This document shows positions 16,221-25,528 of a stretch of DNA of 64,000 nt, one piece after another. This DNA comes from Paenibacillus_E qinlingensis_A (GTDB lineage Bacteria > Bacillota > Bacilli > Paenibacillales > NBRC-103111): NCBI RefSeq assembly GCF_031455095.1, contig NZ_JAVDSB010000014.1, forward strand, positions 62,001 through 126,000. Direction: 5' to 3'. The position numbers and the translations under genes are program-made. The notes below the pieces were generated by a model, which worked only from the letters and a program-made list of their open reading frames with translations, did no database searches and was not told where the DNA came from. Positions within the stretch are counted from its first letter, which is position 1. Each line of letters begins with the position of its first letter.

Positions 16221-17243
16221 TTATTCGCCGAGATTCATAATAACATATTGCTCAATATGGCTTACCAGTAAGCCGAAAGTCGGTTTTTGGACCTCAACCT
16301 GTCCACCAAGAAGCGATTTCACCGCCAGATATGGGAAGTTAATGCCCGCTAAACAGGTGACATGTAAACCGCCGGACATCCGTGGATTAATCTCTAGCAG
16401 CTTCGGTACACCGTGATTGTATTTAACTTGAATATTATAATTAAAAGGAATGCGATAGGTAGCAGCTACCCGATTAGCAAGTTCAATCAGCTCTGGTACT
16501 TCCTCCAACAGCCTCAATCGTCCATCTGCTTTACGACGCGGAACCGCAGCCAGAAGCTCGCCTGTTGCGGAAGCTAGGCAGTCTATACTGTATTCATGCC
16601 CATTCAGTACTTCCATAACCATGACGTCATCAAAACGTTCTACCGTCGAGAAGTTCTGGTAGGCTTGCTCTTTCGTGAGATAAGGCATGACGGGTCCAAA
16701 CATATCATTCAGCGCATTCCGCTTATTGCTGATAAGCCGAAATCCATTGCCGCCTTCACCATTCGTTGGCTTCATACAGACACCATGACCCGCTGCTGTC
16801 AAGGCGCTGTGCGCCTCAAGAAACTGCTCGGCCGTATTCACCACATGATAATCGGGAATGGCAACAATCCCCTTCGGACGGATGGATTCGTAGAACTTTT
16901 GCTTCTCCATCAGATTTTCAAGGAGCTCAAGATCACGACAAACGGTTACACGTGTACCGATTTTCTCAAACTCATTAATATGTTTGGCAATCGCGTACAT
17001 ATGCAATCTAGGAATGAATACATCAATCCCATGCTGTTTACAAAAGTTGAGCGCAAATTCGACGTAATCATCGTCGCCAAGAACAGGCTCTGTATCCGCA
17101 TAATCAGCCGCTTGCAGTGCCATGTGCGTTCGATCCGGATGGGTTGCGTACATCTTGAAAGGAGCTCCGTCCTCATTGTTGCGAATGCTGTTCATATAAT
17201 GATAAGCGACTGAGAACCAGCGGTTAAACCATACTTTTTTCAT
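16221..17243 (-). CDS. ATP-grasp ligase of the Ter biosynthetic module
   Basis: 340 residues. An N-terminal pre-ATP-grasp domain precedes the ATP-grasp core, with CMKPTNGEGGNGFRLI as the nucleotide loop, VMVMEVLNGHEYSIDCLA and PKLLEINPRMSGGLHV as the magnesium-binding end. Comparative work on tellurium-resistance (Ter) clusters describes a conserved set of ATP-grasp, HAD, PRTase and HpcH-like lyase genes that probably make a nucleoside-like metabolite. It is the last gene of the operon and overlaps the HAD gene by four bases (ATGA). Confidence 0.8.
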   Translation of the reverse strand: MKKVWFNRWFSVAYHYMNSIRNNEDGAPFKMYATHPDRTHMALQAADYADTEPVLGDDDYVEFALNFCKQHGIDVFIPRLHMYAIAKHINEFEKIGTRVTVCRDLELLENLMEKQKFYESIRPKGIVAIPDYHVVNTAEQFLEAHSALTAAGHGVCMKPTNGEGGNGFRLISNKRNALNDMFGPVMPYLTKEQAYQNFSTVERFDDVMVMEVLNGHEYSIDCLASATGELLAAVPRRKADGRLRLLEEVPELIELANRVAATYRIPFNYNIQVKYNHGVPKLLEINPRMSGGLHVTCLAGINFPYLAVKSLLGGQVEVQKPTFGLLVSHIEQYVIMNLGE

Positions 17244-18073
17244 GAGGGCTCCTTTATGAGCAACTTTTTGTGCTCGTCATGTGTGGAATGTACGAATGAT
17301 GTAATATCATCAGCCGCAAAAATACCAGATTCCTCGGTAAATCGATATTTCCCGGACTGTCCCATCTGCTCTTGGCGGAATAGCTCACCGTGACCTGGAG
17401 CAATCGCGAAATCAGCGATGTCTAACAAACTCTGATCTAGAAGAGAATCGCCGGAAGCGATGACTTTTCGTCCACCAAGAATCTCGCTCAGGTGTGCAAC
17501 CGCTGCTCCCTTGCTTACAGCCTCAGGGACGATGTACACCTTCCTACCTTGAACAGAAGTCCGCCAGCCCATCCCCATCAATTCAGCGCTAAGATCAGCG
17601 ATCTCCTGCTTAGGCATACGGTCGCGATCTACGATATGGGAGTAAAAGAGATCGTCACACCAGCTTGAGCTGATTACCCAATCTTGGCTTAACACGCCAT
17701 GCATGGCTAGGCGAATATCTTCCACTGGCGCACTCGTCTCGCTAACACGTGTCCTGACGAGATCTCTCCAATCCGTATCGACCTTGCCGTCGATCAACAT
17801 ATTTCCCCCATTGCTTGTCACAGCATATTGGGGTCTCAGGGTTTGGCTGATGAGATGAATCCGTACATATTGCGCGATGGTTCGTGTTGTCACAGGGATG
17901 AATATGAGCTCATTCATCAGCACTTGCAAACGTTGATACGTGGCTGCGGACATATAAGACCGTACTTTGCCATCTATCAGCTCGGCGACCATGATACGAT
18001 CCCCCCAATGCGCTGCACGTTCTTCGGGCTGAGAATAAATTAGGGTCTGATCCAAATCACTGGCATAAATCAT
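17240..18073 (-). CDS. HAD-family phosphatase of the Ter module
   Basis: About 277 residues. MIYASDLDQTLIYS carries the HAD nucleophile (DLDQT), VTTRTIAQY matches motif II, and KVIASGDSLLDQSLL the C-terminal acidic motif of Cof-like HADs. The start is ATG 18073, which overlaps the StiP stop by four bases; an in-frame upstream ATG at 18109 would overlap it by 40. Its role in the Ter metabolite pathway is inferred from the conserved gene set. Confidence 0.8.
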   Translation of the reverse strand: MIYASDLDQTLIYSQPEERAAHWGDRIMVAELIDGKVRSYMSAATYQRLQVLMNELIFIPVTTRTIAQYVRIHLISQTLRPQYAVTSNGGNMLIDGKVDTDWRDLVRTRVSETSAPVEDIRLAMHGVLSQDWVISSSWCDDLFYSHIVDRDRMPKQEIADLSAELMGMGWRTSVQGRKVYIVPEAVSKGAAVAHLSEILGGRKVIASGDSLLDQSLLDIADFAIAPGHGELFRQEQMGQSGKYRFTEESGIFAADDITSFVHSTHDEHKKLLIKEPS

Positions 18074-19203
18074 TCGGCATCTCCTTTCACAGATTGTATG
18101 AGGCCGCAACAGGAATAGGTGAGTCCTGGATACACTTCAACAGGGACACCACGTGCCTCAGCTAAGAGCAGAATATGCCGAATATGCGGATTATCCATGC
18201 GATCTACTAAGATCCGCCACGGCACTCTCCTGAGCAAGACACGCGTTGTCTCCCCCACTCCTGGCTTGATCAGATTCATATCTGCCATTTGATAAGTGGC
18301 TTGAATAGCTTGAATATCTCGTAGGCCATGCCAAGATATGGAAGGTGGATGCAACAACATATCCTTGGCAATCGCCTGTGCTTCCTCTGATACCTGACTA
18401 AAATAAGGCACGATCGTTTCAATAAAATGCGTTGACTGATCGTGTTCCAACCATTCCTTGTAATATTTGGAGCCATGAAAATCAGTAGGCCCAATCAGAT
18501 CGTCACGCAACACCGTTCGACTCATTAAACCAGAGACCGTCGAGTTCAAGCATGCGCTCGGAATCAGGAAGTCTTCGCGGGTTCCGAACATATCCGTGCA
18601 ATGACCGGGGTCGGCGAGAACCGCAAGATCATCGTCCAAGATGATCCCGTAATCCTTTGCCATTTTGTCACAAGCTTGGGTAAGCACCTTACGAATAGCC
18701 CCCTTGCCTGTCCACCCATCTATGAATTGCAGATTAGCTTCAGGATGCTTCTGCAACATGTATAAGAGAGCGTTCTCATCTATCCCCTTGCCACGAATTA
18801 TTGAGAGACTATAATGCGGCAGGTTCAGCTGATGGATGTCTTGCAAATACCGTTTGATCAAAATGCCGACAGGTGTCCCTGCGCGAGCCAAGGACACAAG
18901 GACCGTATTCGTCCCCTTCTTGGCCCGTATAATCTCGGCAACAGCCCCCACGGAAACAGCTACTTTCCTTGCAGATAGCTTTAGAGTTTCATGATACAAG
19001 TTCATATACTCGGAGGAAGGCAGATGCTCCTTAGGAAGCATTTCGGAATAGTGCGTCCCGGATTGAATCGCCCGTTCTCTTGCATCCAGGGCAACCTCAA
19101 GCTGTATATGGCTGATATCCTTCAGTAAAAATGTCACATCAGAAGGAGGATAGCTGCCTAACGGTTGGGGCTCCTCTATAGCTCTGAATCGCCAATCTTC
19201 CAT
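18070..19203 (-). CDS. StiP-family protein of the Ter module
   Basis: 377 residues. The sequence SDVTFLLKDI, KLSARKVAVSVGAVAEIIRAKKG..TVLVSLARAGTPVGILIKRYL, PHYSLSIIRGKGID, FIDGWTGKGAI and LADPGHCTDMFGTREDFLIPSACLNSTVSGL fits the StiP family, described as a cysteine-protease/phosphoribosyltransferase-related protein linked to Ter clusters. The FIDGWTGKGA stretch looks like a PRTase phosphate-binding loop. It has a GGAGG ribosome binding site seven bases before ATG 19203 and overlaps the PRTase gene by 28 bases. Confidence 0.8.
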   Translation of the reverse strand: MEDWRFRAIEEPQPLGSYPPSDVTFLLKDISHIQLEVALDARERAIQSGTHYSEMLPKEHLPSSEYMNLYHETLKLSARKVAVSVGAVAEIIRAKKGTNTVLVSLARAGTPVGILIKRYLQDIHQLNLPHYSLSIIRGKGIDENALLYMLQKHPEANLQFIDGWTGKGAIRKVLTQACDKMAKDYGIILDDDLAVLADPGHCTDMFGTREDFLIPSACLNSTVSGLMSRTVLRDDLIGPTDFHGSKYYKEWLEHDQSTHFIETIVPYFSQVSEEAQAIAKDMLLHPPSISWHGLRDIQAIQATYQMADMNLIKPGVGETTRVLLRRVPWRILVDRMDNPHIRHILLLAEARGVPVEVYPGLTYSCCGLIQSVKGDAE

Positions 19204-20591
19204 CCCCTAGCCTCCTTCCAGTCCACCGTTTGAGGGGAGAAAAAGACAATATGCAAGGTGTGCAGCCCCTTTGCTTGCAGAATGCGCAAGATCGGCTCCA
19301 AAGCGGATGGCGTCGTTTCTCTTTCCATAAAAAGAAATATCTCTTGGTACATGCCATATGCGATATTGTAGAAGAAATTCACAACGTTCTCATCCTCTGG
19401 GGAAGGAAATGCATGACCATATTTCACCGCATAGTCACCTTGTTCGATGACATGAATGGGACTGCGAGTCGTCGATTGATACGAGACCCCTGCGCCCATT
19501 TCAGCAGCAATTCGCATCGGGATATACATAAACTCCCCAGTACCCACACAGAGCGTCTTGCTACCTGTGCGCTTGCGCTTGAGCCGCTCTGCCGTTTGCG
19601 TGATGGAGCGGTCTAGTTGTTCGGTATTCACGGGTGTTAGGCCGAATCTACCACTATGCTGCAAATAGGGACGGTCACCTGCAAAAGGTGCATGCGCGAA
19701 TAGGTCATTTACATAAAACATTTGTAGAGCTCCTGTAGGCTCCTCAGCTAGAGGGCTTGGCGGCTGTAGAGCTAAGCTCTCGCTTGAACCGTGGACCTTC
19801 GTATATCCGCTTATCAAGGAAATAACGTGAATCGTAACTTGCAATTCCTTCTCTAATTGAGCAAATTGTAAGATGTCTTCCTCTGTACGCCAATCCAAGA
19901 GTGCTAGTACATAATATATTTTCTTAGGATATTTCCCTTGCAGATCGCGAATGATATTGAGCGATGTTTTACCTGTCGTAATTTCATCATCCACTAGAAC
20001 AAGAATTTCGGGTTGTCCAAGAATCGCAGGGTCATCGGAGTAACCATAGTGAGCCGTAGCATGGGAATGCTCTTCTTCGAACTGAAGGATGGAGGGTGAT
20101 TCTTCGATCACTTCACGTGTCGTGTGCAAATAATGACTTCCTTGTCCAAACGTCTCATACACCGCATGACCAATTGCCGTTGCTGTTTCTGCAAATCCAA
20201 TAAACGTGATGGGCTGCTGCAGTTGTATGCGCTCAGACATGACTGTCTTATAGGCTGCTTCCGCATTCTCTGGAAAGACAAGCCCTTCAACTGCCAGTCG
20301 TACCTTCTCTTCAGACGCCTTGCCCTCTAAAGCTTGCTGCAGTAATAGCGCTAATGTCGTCCCACTTAGCAGCGAAGTGTACGGATTCAAAGGGATATGC
20401 TTGCCTAATACTTTACTCACAAACAAAAAAGACCGTTTCTTATTAATTCTCGCCGCCATCGCGAATAACGCATCCAAAGGGATGTTATACGGATTGGAGG
20501 TCACCGTGATGTGGAGCTCCAAATCACCTGCTATTTTATACGTACGCTCGGTTAGGCCTAATGTATAGTCCATCAAAGGATTGTTGTTCAT
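19176..20591 (-). CDS. Phosphoribosyltransferase with TRSP domain (Ter module)
   Basis: 471 residues. The PRTase core has FIGFAETATAIGHAVYE and the PRPP-binding loop ILVLVDDEITTGKTSLNIIRDL. A C-terminal TRSP domain follows (KTLCVGTGEFMYIPMRIAAEMG, YQSTTRSPIHV), named for such TRSP residues. The start is ATG 20591 with GGGGTG just upstream, giving a 56-base overlap with the preceding lyase gene; ATG 20570 is possible. Dense overlaps through this operon indicate coupled translation. Confidence 0.82.
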   Translation of the reverse strand: MNNNPLMDYTLGLTERTYKIAGDLELHITVTSNPYNIPLDALFAMAARINKKRSFLFVSKVLGKHIPLNPYTSLLSGTTLALLLQQALEGKASEEKVRLAVEGLVFPENAEAAYKTVMSERIQLQQPITFIGFAETATAIGHAVYETFGQGSHYLHTTREVIEESPSILQFEEEHSHATAHYGYSDDPAILGQPEILVLVDDEITTGKTSLNIIRDLQGKYPKKIYYVLALLDWRTEEDILQFAQLEKELQVTIHVISLISGYTKVHGSSESLALQPPSPLAEEPTGALQMFYVNDLFAHAPFAGDRPYLQHSGRFGLTPVNTEQLDRSITQTAERLKRKRTGSKTLCVGTGEFMYIPMRIAAEMGAGVSYQSTTRSPIHVIEQGDYAVKYGHAFPSPEDENVVNFFYNIAYGMYQEIFLFMERETTPSALEPILRILQAKGLHTLHIVFFSPQTVDWKEARGWKIGDSEL

Positions 20592-21639
20592 GCAGCACCC
20601 CGTAAATTTGTGATCGTAAAAGAATACGCTTCGCCCAATTAGAATGGGGTTTAAATTCGTTCATTTTGTTTCCATACGCGCTCTTCATGACGCCAAGATC
20701 CCCATGATTGTTGGATAGAATACTTGTGGCATCCGTGTACTCCTCATGCGTGACCGTATAGAGGGATTGAACGGGCTTAATGTGCGTAGGATGAATAATG
20801 GTTTTGCCGATCATGCCATTTTCCTTATCCAGCATCACTTCGTTGATGAGTCCTTTCGTGGGGAAATATTCCCACACAGGTCCAGAGATCACGTTAGAAG
20901 CCTCCATACGCCCAAAGATATTAAGTATGTCTGCAACGCAATCCCGAATAGGTACAATATCATAGATCGTCCGCTCAGGGCTGCGTCTAAGCCCAAACAA
21001 GCTTGAGAAATCCGTGGCACCAATGCGAATATTTAAGACCAAATGCTTATATTTCTCAATGATTTCGTTAATCGAAAGTAAGGTAGAAGTTCGACTTTCC
21101 TTATAAATAATTGCTCCTGTTTCTAAAATGGGCAGACCATACAAAGTGGGCGCAGCTTCTGCTTTCTCATCATTATAATCCTCTAAAATTTGAAAATAAG
21201 CCTCTCCATTGTCAGCTGTGAATTTCGGAAATACAATACCTGTCAGAAGGGCTACATGATCCTCCAACCGTTCCAGTAAATAATTCAATTGATTGACACT
21301 TCTTACTCGCAAGAAAATCAAAGGTAGATTATCTGCGTTTAGAATGCCGACATCAATCCAATGAGCAATTCGATTCATTTGTCCAATCAGGGATTCCTCT
21401 GCTGCATGCACCTCGTTATCCCCTACCGCATCCTCCAGATCAAGAACAACGGAAACAAGGCCTTCGATTTTACCAAAAGCGATGTCTTCTGCAAACGTAA
21501 GTCGTGTCGCTGGCATATACAGAGCCGCACCAATGGAATGTGCTAGAATTTCTTTGTGCGAATGATTATGGAAGGAATTCGGCGGTAAGAAAAATAAAGC
21601 TTGCTCTTCATCCGCAGTTAAATAATTGAAATATCGCAT
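20536..21639 (-). CDS. HpcH/HpaI aldolase or citrate-lyase-like C-C lyase (Ter module)
   Basis: 367 residues with GLVSVVLDLEDAVGD (the acidic metal-binding DLEDAV motif), LRVRSVNQL, IVFPKFTADNG and IRIGATDFSSLFGLRR, typical of the citrate-lyase beta/HpcH TIM-barrel family in Ter clusters. It is first of the five-gene biosynthetic half, following a long hairpin after terC. AAGGGAGG precedes the start. Confidence 0.82.
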   Translation of the reverse strand: MRYFNYLTADEEQALFFLPPNSFHNHSHKEILAHSIGAALYMPATRLTFAEDIAFGKIEGLVSVVLDLEDAVGDNEVHAAEESLIGQMNRIAHWIDVGILNADNLPLIFLRVRSVNQLNYLLERLEDHVALLTGIVFPKFTADNGEAYFQILEDYNDEKAEAAPTLYGLPILETGAIIYKESRTSTLLSINEIIEKYKHLVLNIRIGATDFSSLFGLRRSPERTIYDIVPIRDCVADILNIFGRMEASNVISGPVWEYFPTKGLINEVMLDKENGMIGKTIIHPTHIKPVQSLYTVTHEEYTDATSILSNNHGDLGVMKSAYGNKMNEFKPHSNWAKRILLRSQIYGVLHEQQSFDGLYIRPNRAYV

Positions 21640-21663
21640 GCCGATTCCTCCCTTATTTGTTGA

Positions 21664-21698
21664 AAGGACAATCCCTCCTTAGCGGAGGGATTGTCCTT
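21664..21698 (-). terminator. Long hairpin between terC and biosynthetic genes
   Basis: Perfect 13-base stem GGACAATCCCTCC / GGAGGGATTGTCC around TTAGC, extendable by AA/TT. Only three T follow on the minus strand, and the HpcH ribosome binding site comes soon after, so it may be a partial terminator, attenuator or RNA stabiliser rather than a full stop. Confidence 0.65.
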
Positions 21699-21720
21699 GT
21701 TTAAACATATGATGTAGTTT

Positions 21721-22467
21721 TTAAGATCCTTTTACAGATCCAGCCTTCTTCTTGCGAAGTGAACTTAGAATAATCGTTCCTCCGAACAAAGCAATAATTA
21801 AGGAGAAGAACACGAAGTGTGATAGATGGAAACCAAACGCACCCGCAATCATTTTGGCACCGATGAGAATAATAAGAATAAACGCCGTTTTTTCCAATTC
21901 CGGTATCTTGTCAATGAGCTTTAAGAAGACTTGCGCCACGCCTCTCATCATAAGTACACCTAAAATACCACCAAGGAACAATACCCACACCTTGTCACTA
22001 ACACCGAATGCAGCAAGTACACTATCCACGCTGAATGCAATATCCATGACTTCTACTGCTAATACTGTACGCCAGAAGGAAAGACCTTTATTTTTAACTT
22101 CCCCGCCTTCAGGGTTATCATGTTTCTTCTTGAAGAGATTACTGTAGGCAATCCATAGGAGATAAGCACCACCGGCTACTTTAATCCACATAATCTGGAC
22201 TAAGAACGTTCCTACACCAATTGCAACAAACCTGAATATGTAGGCACCGAGTAGACCATAGAATAACGCTCGCTTCTGTTGTTCCTTCGGTAAATGCTTA
22301 ACCATAACCGCAAGAACGAGTGCATTATCTGCTGAAAGAAGTCCCTCTAGAATAATAAGGGTACCAATAATCCCCCAGTTTACGGGATCCGTAAGTGTTG
22401 CCGAGAGCACGTCCCAACTGAAAAAATTCATGAAGTTATCTACAAAACTTTGAAAAAAGTCTGACAT
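21721..22467 (-). CDS. terC: TerC-family integral membrane protein
   Basis: 248 residues, about seven to nine membrane segments. GLLSADNALVLAVMVKHLP and EVMDIAFSVDSVLAAFGV are the two acidic membrane motifs of TerC/YceF/YkoY proteins. TerC proteins cooperate with TerD proteins and are linked to metal efflux, including manganese supply to exported proteins. It is third gene after two terD genes, separated from the second by about 220 bases with a hairpin. Confidence 0.88.
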   Translation of the reverse strand: MSDFFQSFVDNFMNFFSWDVLSATLTDPVNWGIIGTLIILEGLLSADNALVLAVMVKHLPKEQQKRALFYGLLGAYIFRFVAIGVGTFLVQIMWIKVAGGAYLLWIAYSNLFKKKHDNPEGGEVKNKGLSFWRTVLAVEVMDIAFSVDSVLAAFGVSDKVWVLFLGGILGVLMMRGVAQVFLKLIDKIPELEKTAFILIILIGAKMIAGAFGFHLSHFVFFSLIIALFGGTIILSSLRKKKAGSVKGS

Positions 22468-22643
22468 TAAGGTGGACCCCCTGTTTTATTTGCTATTCAA
22501 CCTCAAGCGCTTCAAGCCTCATCTATATCATTCTCCAATAACACGATTCGTCTCTTCGGAGCATTGATTTCCAATCCATAACGCAACAAAGCTGGTCAAG
22601 TGAACACCATTTCTCGAGTCGAATTGATTAAGAAGAGTAGGGA

Positions 22644-22668
22644 GGGTGATACCCTGAAAGTACCACCC
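22644..22668 (-). terminator. Hairpin after second terD gene
   Basis: Minus strand GGGTGGTAC / GTATCACCC, nine pairs with one G-T, loop TTTCAGG, 20 bases after the stop. No T-run, so termination would be incomplete. The GGGTGGTAC recalls a T-box antiterminator but the rest of a T-box is absent. Confidence 0.4.
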
Positions 22669-22687
22669 CTTTATTACAACTTCCAAC

Positions 22688-23269
22688 TTAGGAAGTTTGC
22701 AAACCGTAATCACGTGCCAAACCTGCTAGCCCATCTTTGTATCCACTGCCGATAGCGCTAAATTTCCACTCACCGCTATGACGGTAAAGTTCACCGATAA
22801 CTACGCCTGTTTCAACGGAAAAATCTTCGCCAAGATCGAAACGAATTAATTCTGAGCCAGAACCTTCGTTTAGTACACGCACATAAGCATTGGAAACTTG
22901 TCCAAAGTTTTGCGCTCTTGCTTCCGCATCATGAATCGTAATACAGAATGCGATTTTCTCTGTTTCAGCAGGTACTGCGCTAAGATCAACGTAGATAACT
23001 TCATCATCGCCATCTCCTGCACCTGTACGATTGTCACCTTTGTGCTCGATGGAACCATTCGCATTTTTGGTGTTGTTGTAGAAAATGAAGTCGGAATCGT
23101 TGCTAACTTTACCAGCTGCATTCGCTGCAAAAATGGAAGCATCCAAATCGAAATCCTTACCGCCATCATATTTGTTCGTGTCCCAACCTAAGCCAACGAG
23201 AACTTTCGTTAGACCTGGGTTTGTTTTCGTTAAATCGACTTTTTGACCTTTAGATAATGAAATAGACAT
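22688..23269 (-). CDS. TerD-family stress protein
   Basis: 193 residues, canonical TerD: SISLSKGQKVDLTKTNPGLTKVLVGLGWD, DFDLDASIFAAN (calcium ligand motif), GDNRTGAGDGDDEVIYVDLSAVP (second acidic motif), and GVVIGELYRHSGEWKFSAIGSGY. TerD proteins bind calcium through these acidic loops and act in Ter stress systems. Paralogue of the preceding gene, 38 bases apart. Confidence 0.9.
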   Translation of the reverse strand: MSISLSKGQKVDLTKTNPGLTKVLVGLGWDTNKYDGGKDFDLDASIFAANAAGKVSNDSDFIFYNNTKNANGSIEHKGDNRTGAGDGDDEVIYVDLSAVPAETEKIAFCITIHDAEARAQNFGQVSNAYVRVLNEGSGSELIRFDLGEDFSVETGVVIGELYRHSGEWKFSAIGSGYKDGLAGLARDYGLQTS

Positions 23270-23307
23270 GTGAAATACCTCTCTTTATATAGGATTTGGC
23301 TGTGCCA

Positions 23308-23907
23308 TTATTGATATCTTTTGACCAATTGTCCGATCGTTGTATCTGTACTGCCTTCACCAATTGCACTGAATTTCCATTCGCCGCCGTGTCGGTAAAT
23401 TTCACCAACAATGAGGGATGATTTGCCTGAATAATCGTCAGTTAAGTTAAACTTAACCAACTCCTGTTGATTTGCACCATTCAATACACGGATATAGGCA
23501 GATTGAATGAGACCGAAATCTTGCTTTCTATTCACACAGTCATAAATATTCACGACGAATGCGATTTTGCTCACATCAGCGGGAACTTGTCCTAAATTAA
23601 TAGAAATCGTCTCATCGTCTCCAGCGCCATCGCCGGTACGGTTGTCACCAGAGTGAACAACGGAACCATCAGGGCTTTGTAGATTAGCAAAATAAATCAC
23701 ATGTTTCTGGTTCGTTATTTTACCCTTTTCATCCAATAAAATCACGGAAGCGTCACAATCGATCTCGACTGCCGATTTCTTTGAGCCGAAGAACCCCTTC
23801 TTCTCAACAACTGCAGGATCCCAACCCAATCCAACCACAACTTTAGAAAGACCTGCGTTACCTTTGGTTAAATCAATCTTTTGACCTTTGACTAAACTGA
23901 TTGTCAA
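23308..23907 (-). CDS. TerD-family stress protein, first gene of Ter operon
   Basis: About 199 residues: TISLVKGQKIDLTKGNAGLSKVVVGLGWDP, VEIDCDASVILLDEKGKI, SGDNRTGDGAGDDETISINLGQVP and IVGEIYRHGGEWKFSAIGEG. A short insertion (VVEKKGFFGSKKS) sits before the first acidic motif. The start is TTG 23907 with a strong GGGAGGTGG upstream; the frame runs open to 23976, but that would place the start within the promoter described next. Confidence 0.88.
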   Translation of the reverse strand: MTISLVKGQKIDLTKGNAGLSKVVVGLGWDPAVVEKKGFFGSKKSAVEIDCDASVILLDEKGKITNQKHVIYFANLQSPDGSVVHSGDNRTGDGAGDDETISINLGQVPADVSKIAFVVNIYDCVNRKQDFGLIQSAYIRVLNGANQQELVKFNLTDDYSGKSSLIVGEIYRHGGEWKFSAIGEGSTDTTIGQLVKRYQ

Positions 23908-23956
23908 CGAGGCCACCTCCCTTCGCTTACCTGTTTTAGTGAACTCCCTTATCTGA

Positions 23957-23982
23957 TACGCATGAAATTCAATCACGTTTCA
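23957..23982 (-). promoter_or_regulatory. ECF-sigma promoter of Ter operon
   Basis: On the minus strand TGAAAC, exactly 16 bases, CGTA. This is the consensus of SigW/SigM/SigX-type promoters, which control the homologous yce (TerD/TerC) operon in Bacillus subtilis. Predicted transcription start near 23950 leaves a short leader of about 42 bases before the TTG start. Confidence 0.8.
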
Positions 23983-24045
23983 CTTTCCTGGGTAAATTAT
24001 TTGTGAATTCGACTTTAGTAGTCAAAATCCCCCAGAATTCAAATA

Positions 24046-24080
24046 CAAAAACAGCCACAGGATAATCCTAGGCTGCGTTT
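24046..24080 (-). terminator. Terminator after ktrB
   Basis: Minus strand CAGCC...GGCTG with inner AGGA/TCCT pairing, followed by five T, about 70 bases downstream of the ktrB stop. Confidence 0.75.
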
Positions 24081-24149
24081 TATCTTATTATAACATCTTA
24101 CAACATAGGATATTCAAAAAATTTCCATTCCTACGTATCTGGCTGCTAT

Positions 24150-25499
24150 TTATCCAATGATCAGCTTTTCTTCGGGATAACGGATGAGAGGTTTCTTCTT
24201 TCCGTTGGTAAATAAGGTGTAGAACAGAAATAAACCAATCCTTCCGATAAACATGAGCACGATCAATGTGATTTTACTAACACTGCCCAAATCTCCTGTA
24301 ATTCCCGTGGACAAACCGCACGTACCAAATGCCGAGGCTACCTCAAATAAGATAGCAGATACCCCCCAACGATCCGGCTCTGCCATGAGAAGCACAAACA
24401 TTCCTCCGAGGAGCAGTGCAATCCCCGTTAAAAAAAACACAAAGCTCTTGAGGGAGTCCTCTTGACTAATCATCCGGCCAAACACTTTCGGCTCCTTCTC
24501 CCCACGAGCATAAGCAACAAGTGTTAATACGATAACGGCTACTGTCGTTGTCCGAACACCGCCCCCCATACTGGAGGGGCTTGCGCCTATAAACATTAAT
24601 ATAGATACAAGCAATAAGCTTGCCTCCGTTATCGTAGAAATATCAATCGTTGTCAGCCCTGCACTGCGAGAAGTAACAGACATGAATAATGAGCTTAATA
24701 TCTTCCCATGCCAACTCATACCTGCCAGCGCATGCGTTCGCTCCGTTAACCAAAATCCGATCGCTCCGAACACTAACAACACTGAAGTTGTTAGGATAGT
24801 AAGCTTCGTAAACAAGGAGAACCGGAAATTTTTATGGCCACCCCACAAATACTCTCGCAGCTCAGCAAGCACTGGAAACCCAATTCCGCCTAATACAATC
24901 AAGAGCATGGTGAGTGCCTGCACGAAATAATCTCCCGAATAGTCGAGTAAAGAATTGCCGAACAAATCAAATCCTGCATTCGTAAACGCTGAAATGGTAT
25001 GAAACATGCCATAGTACAAGGCGCTCCATATGGATCCGTGTTCCCCAGCGAAATAAAAATACAAGCCAAAAGCGAGTGTACTAATCGCCTCAAGCATCAG
25101 CGTAAAGACCAGCACTAGCTTCATTAACTGAACGAGCCCAGATAAATTGTTGCGATTCTGGTCAATCATAATCATCTTGCGCTGCAGCAATCCGATCTCC
25201 TGCCCGAGCAATAACCAATAAAAGCTCCCCAGCGTCATGACGCCGATACCACCGAATTGAAAAGCAACGATTAATACGCCAATACCGAAACCGCTTAACG
25301 TATCTTTGATCCCTACCGTCGTGAGCCCTGTCACGCTGACAGCACTGGCGGAAGTAAAGAGGGCGTCCACAAAAGAGATTGTGGCGCCCGGTTGCAAGCT
25401 AATAGGTAATTTTAAAAGGATAGCAATTAAAAATATGCCAATGACATAGGCGATCACAATCAGTCGCGAGGCAGGCATTTTCTGTAATTTGCTTAGCAT
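24150..25499 (-). CDS. ktrB: KtrB potassium channel subunit
   Basis: 449 residues, Trk/Ktr/HKT fold with four membrane-pore-membrane repeats. Selectivity-filter-like sequences are visible: SAVSVTGLTTVG, TISAFTNAGFDLFG, SVTSRSAGLTTID and SAFGTCGLSTGI. This is the translocating subunit that works with a KtrA ring; a KtrA gene is at 56760 in this window. It lies 29 bases after the isomerase gene and could be cotranscribed with it. Confidence 0.9.
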   Translation of the reverse strand: MLSKLQKMPASRLIVIAYVIGIFLIAILLKLPISLQPGATISFVDALFTSASAVSVTGLTTVGIKDTLSGFGIGVLIVAFQFGGIGVMTLGSFYWLLLGQEIGLLQRKMIMIDQNRNNLSGLVQLMKLVLVFTLMLEAISTLAFGLYFYFAGEHGSIWSALYYGMFHTISAFTNAGFDLFGNSLLDYSGDYFVQALTMLLIVLGGIGFPVLAELREYLWGGHKNFRFSLFTKLTILTTSVLLVFGAIGFWLTERTHALAGMSWHGKILSSLFMSVTSRSAGLTTIDISTITEASLLLVSILMFIGASPSSMGGGVRTTTVAVIVLTLVAYARGEKEPKVFGRMISQEDSLKSFVFFLTGIALLLGGMFVLLMAEPDRWGVSAILFEVASAFGTCGLSTGITGDLGSVSKITLIVLMFIGRIGLFLFYTLFTNGKKKPLIRYPEEKLIIG

Positions 25500-25528
25500 G
25501 ATTGTACCTTCAACAGAGAGTAATAGGA

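Noticed and set aside
22640..22690. T-box riboswitch suggested by GGGTGGTAC on the minus strand
   Set aside because: No specifier stem, AG bulge or full antiterminator sequence, and terC is not an expected T-box target.
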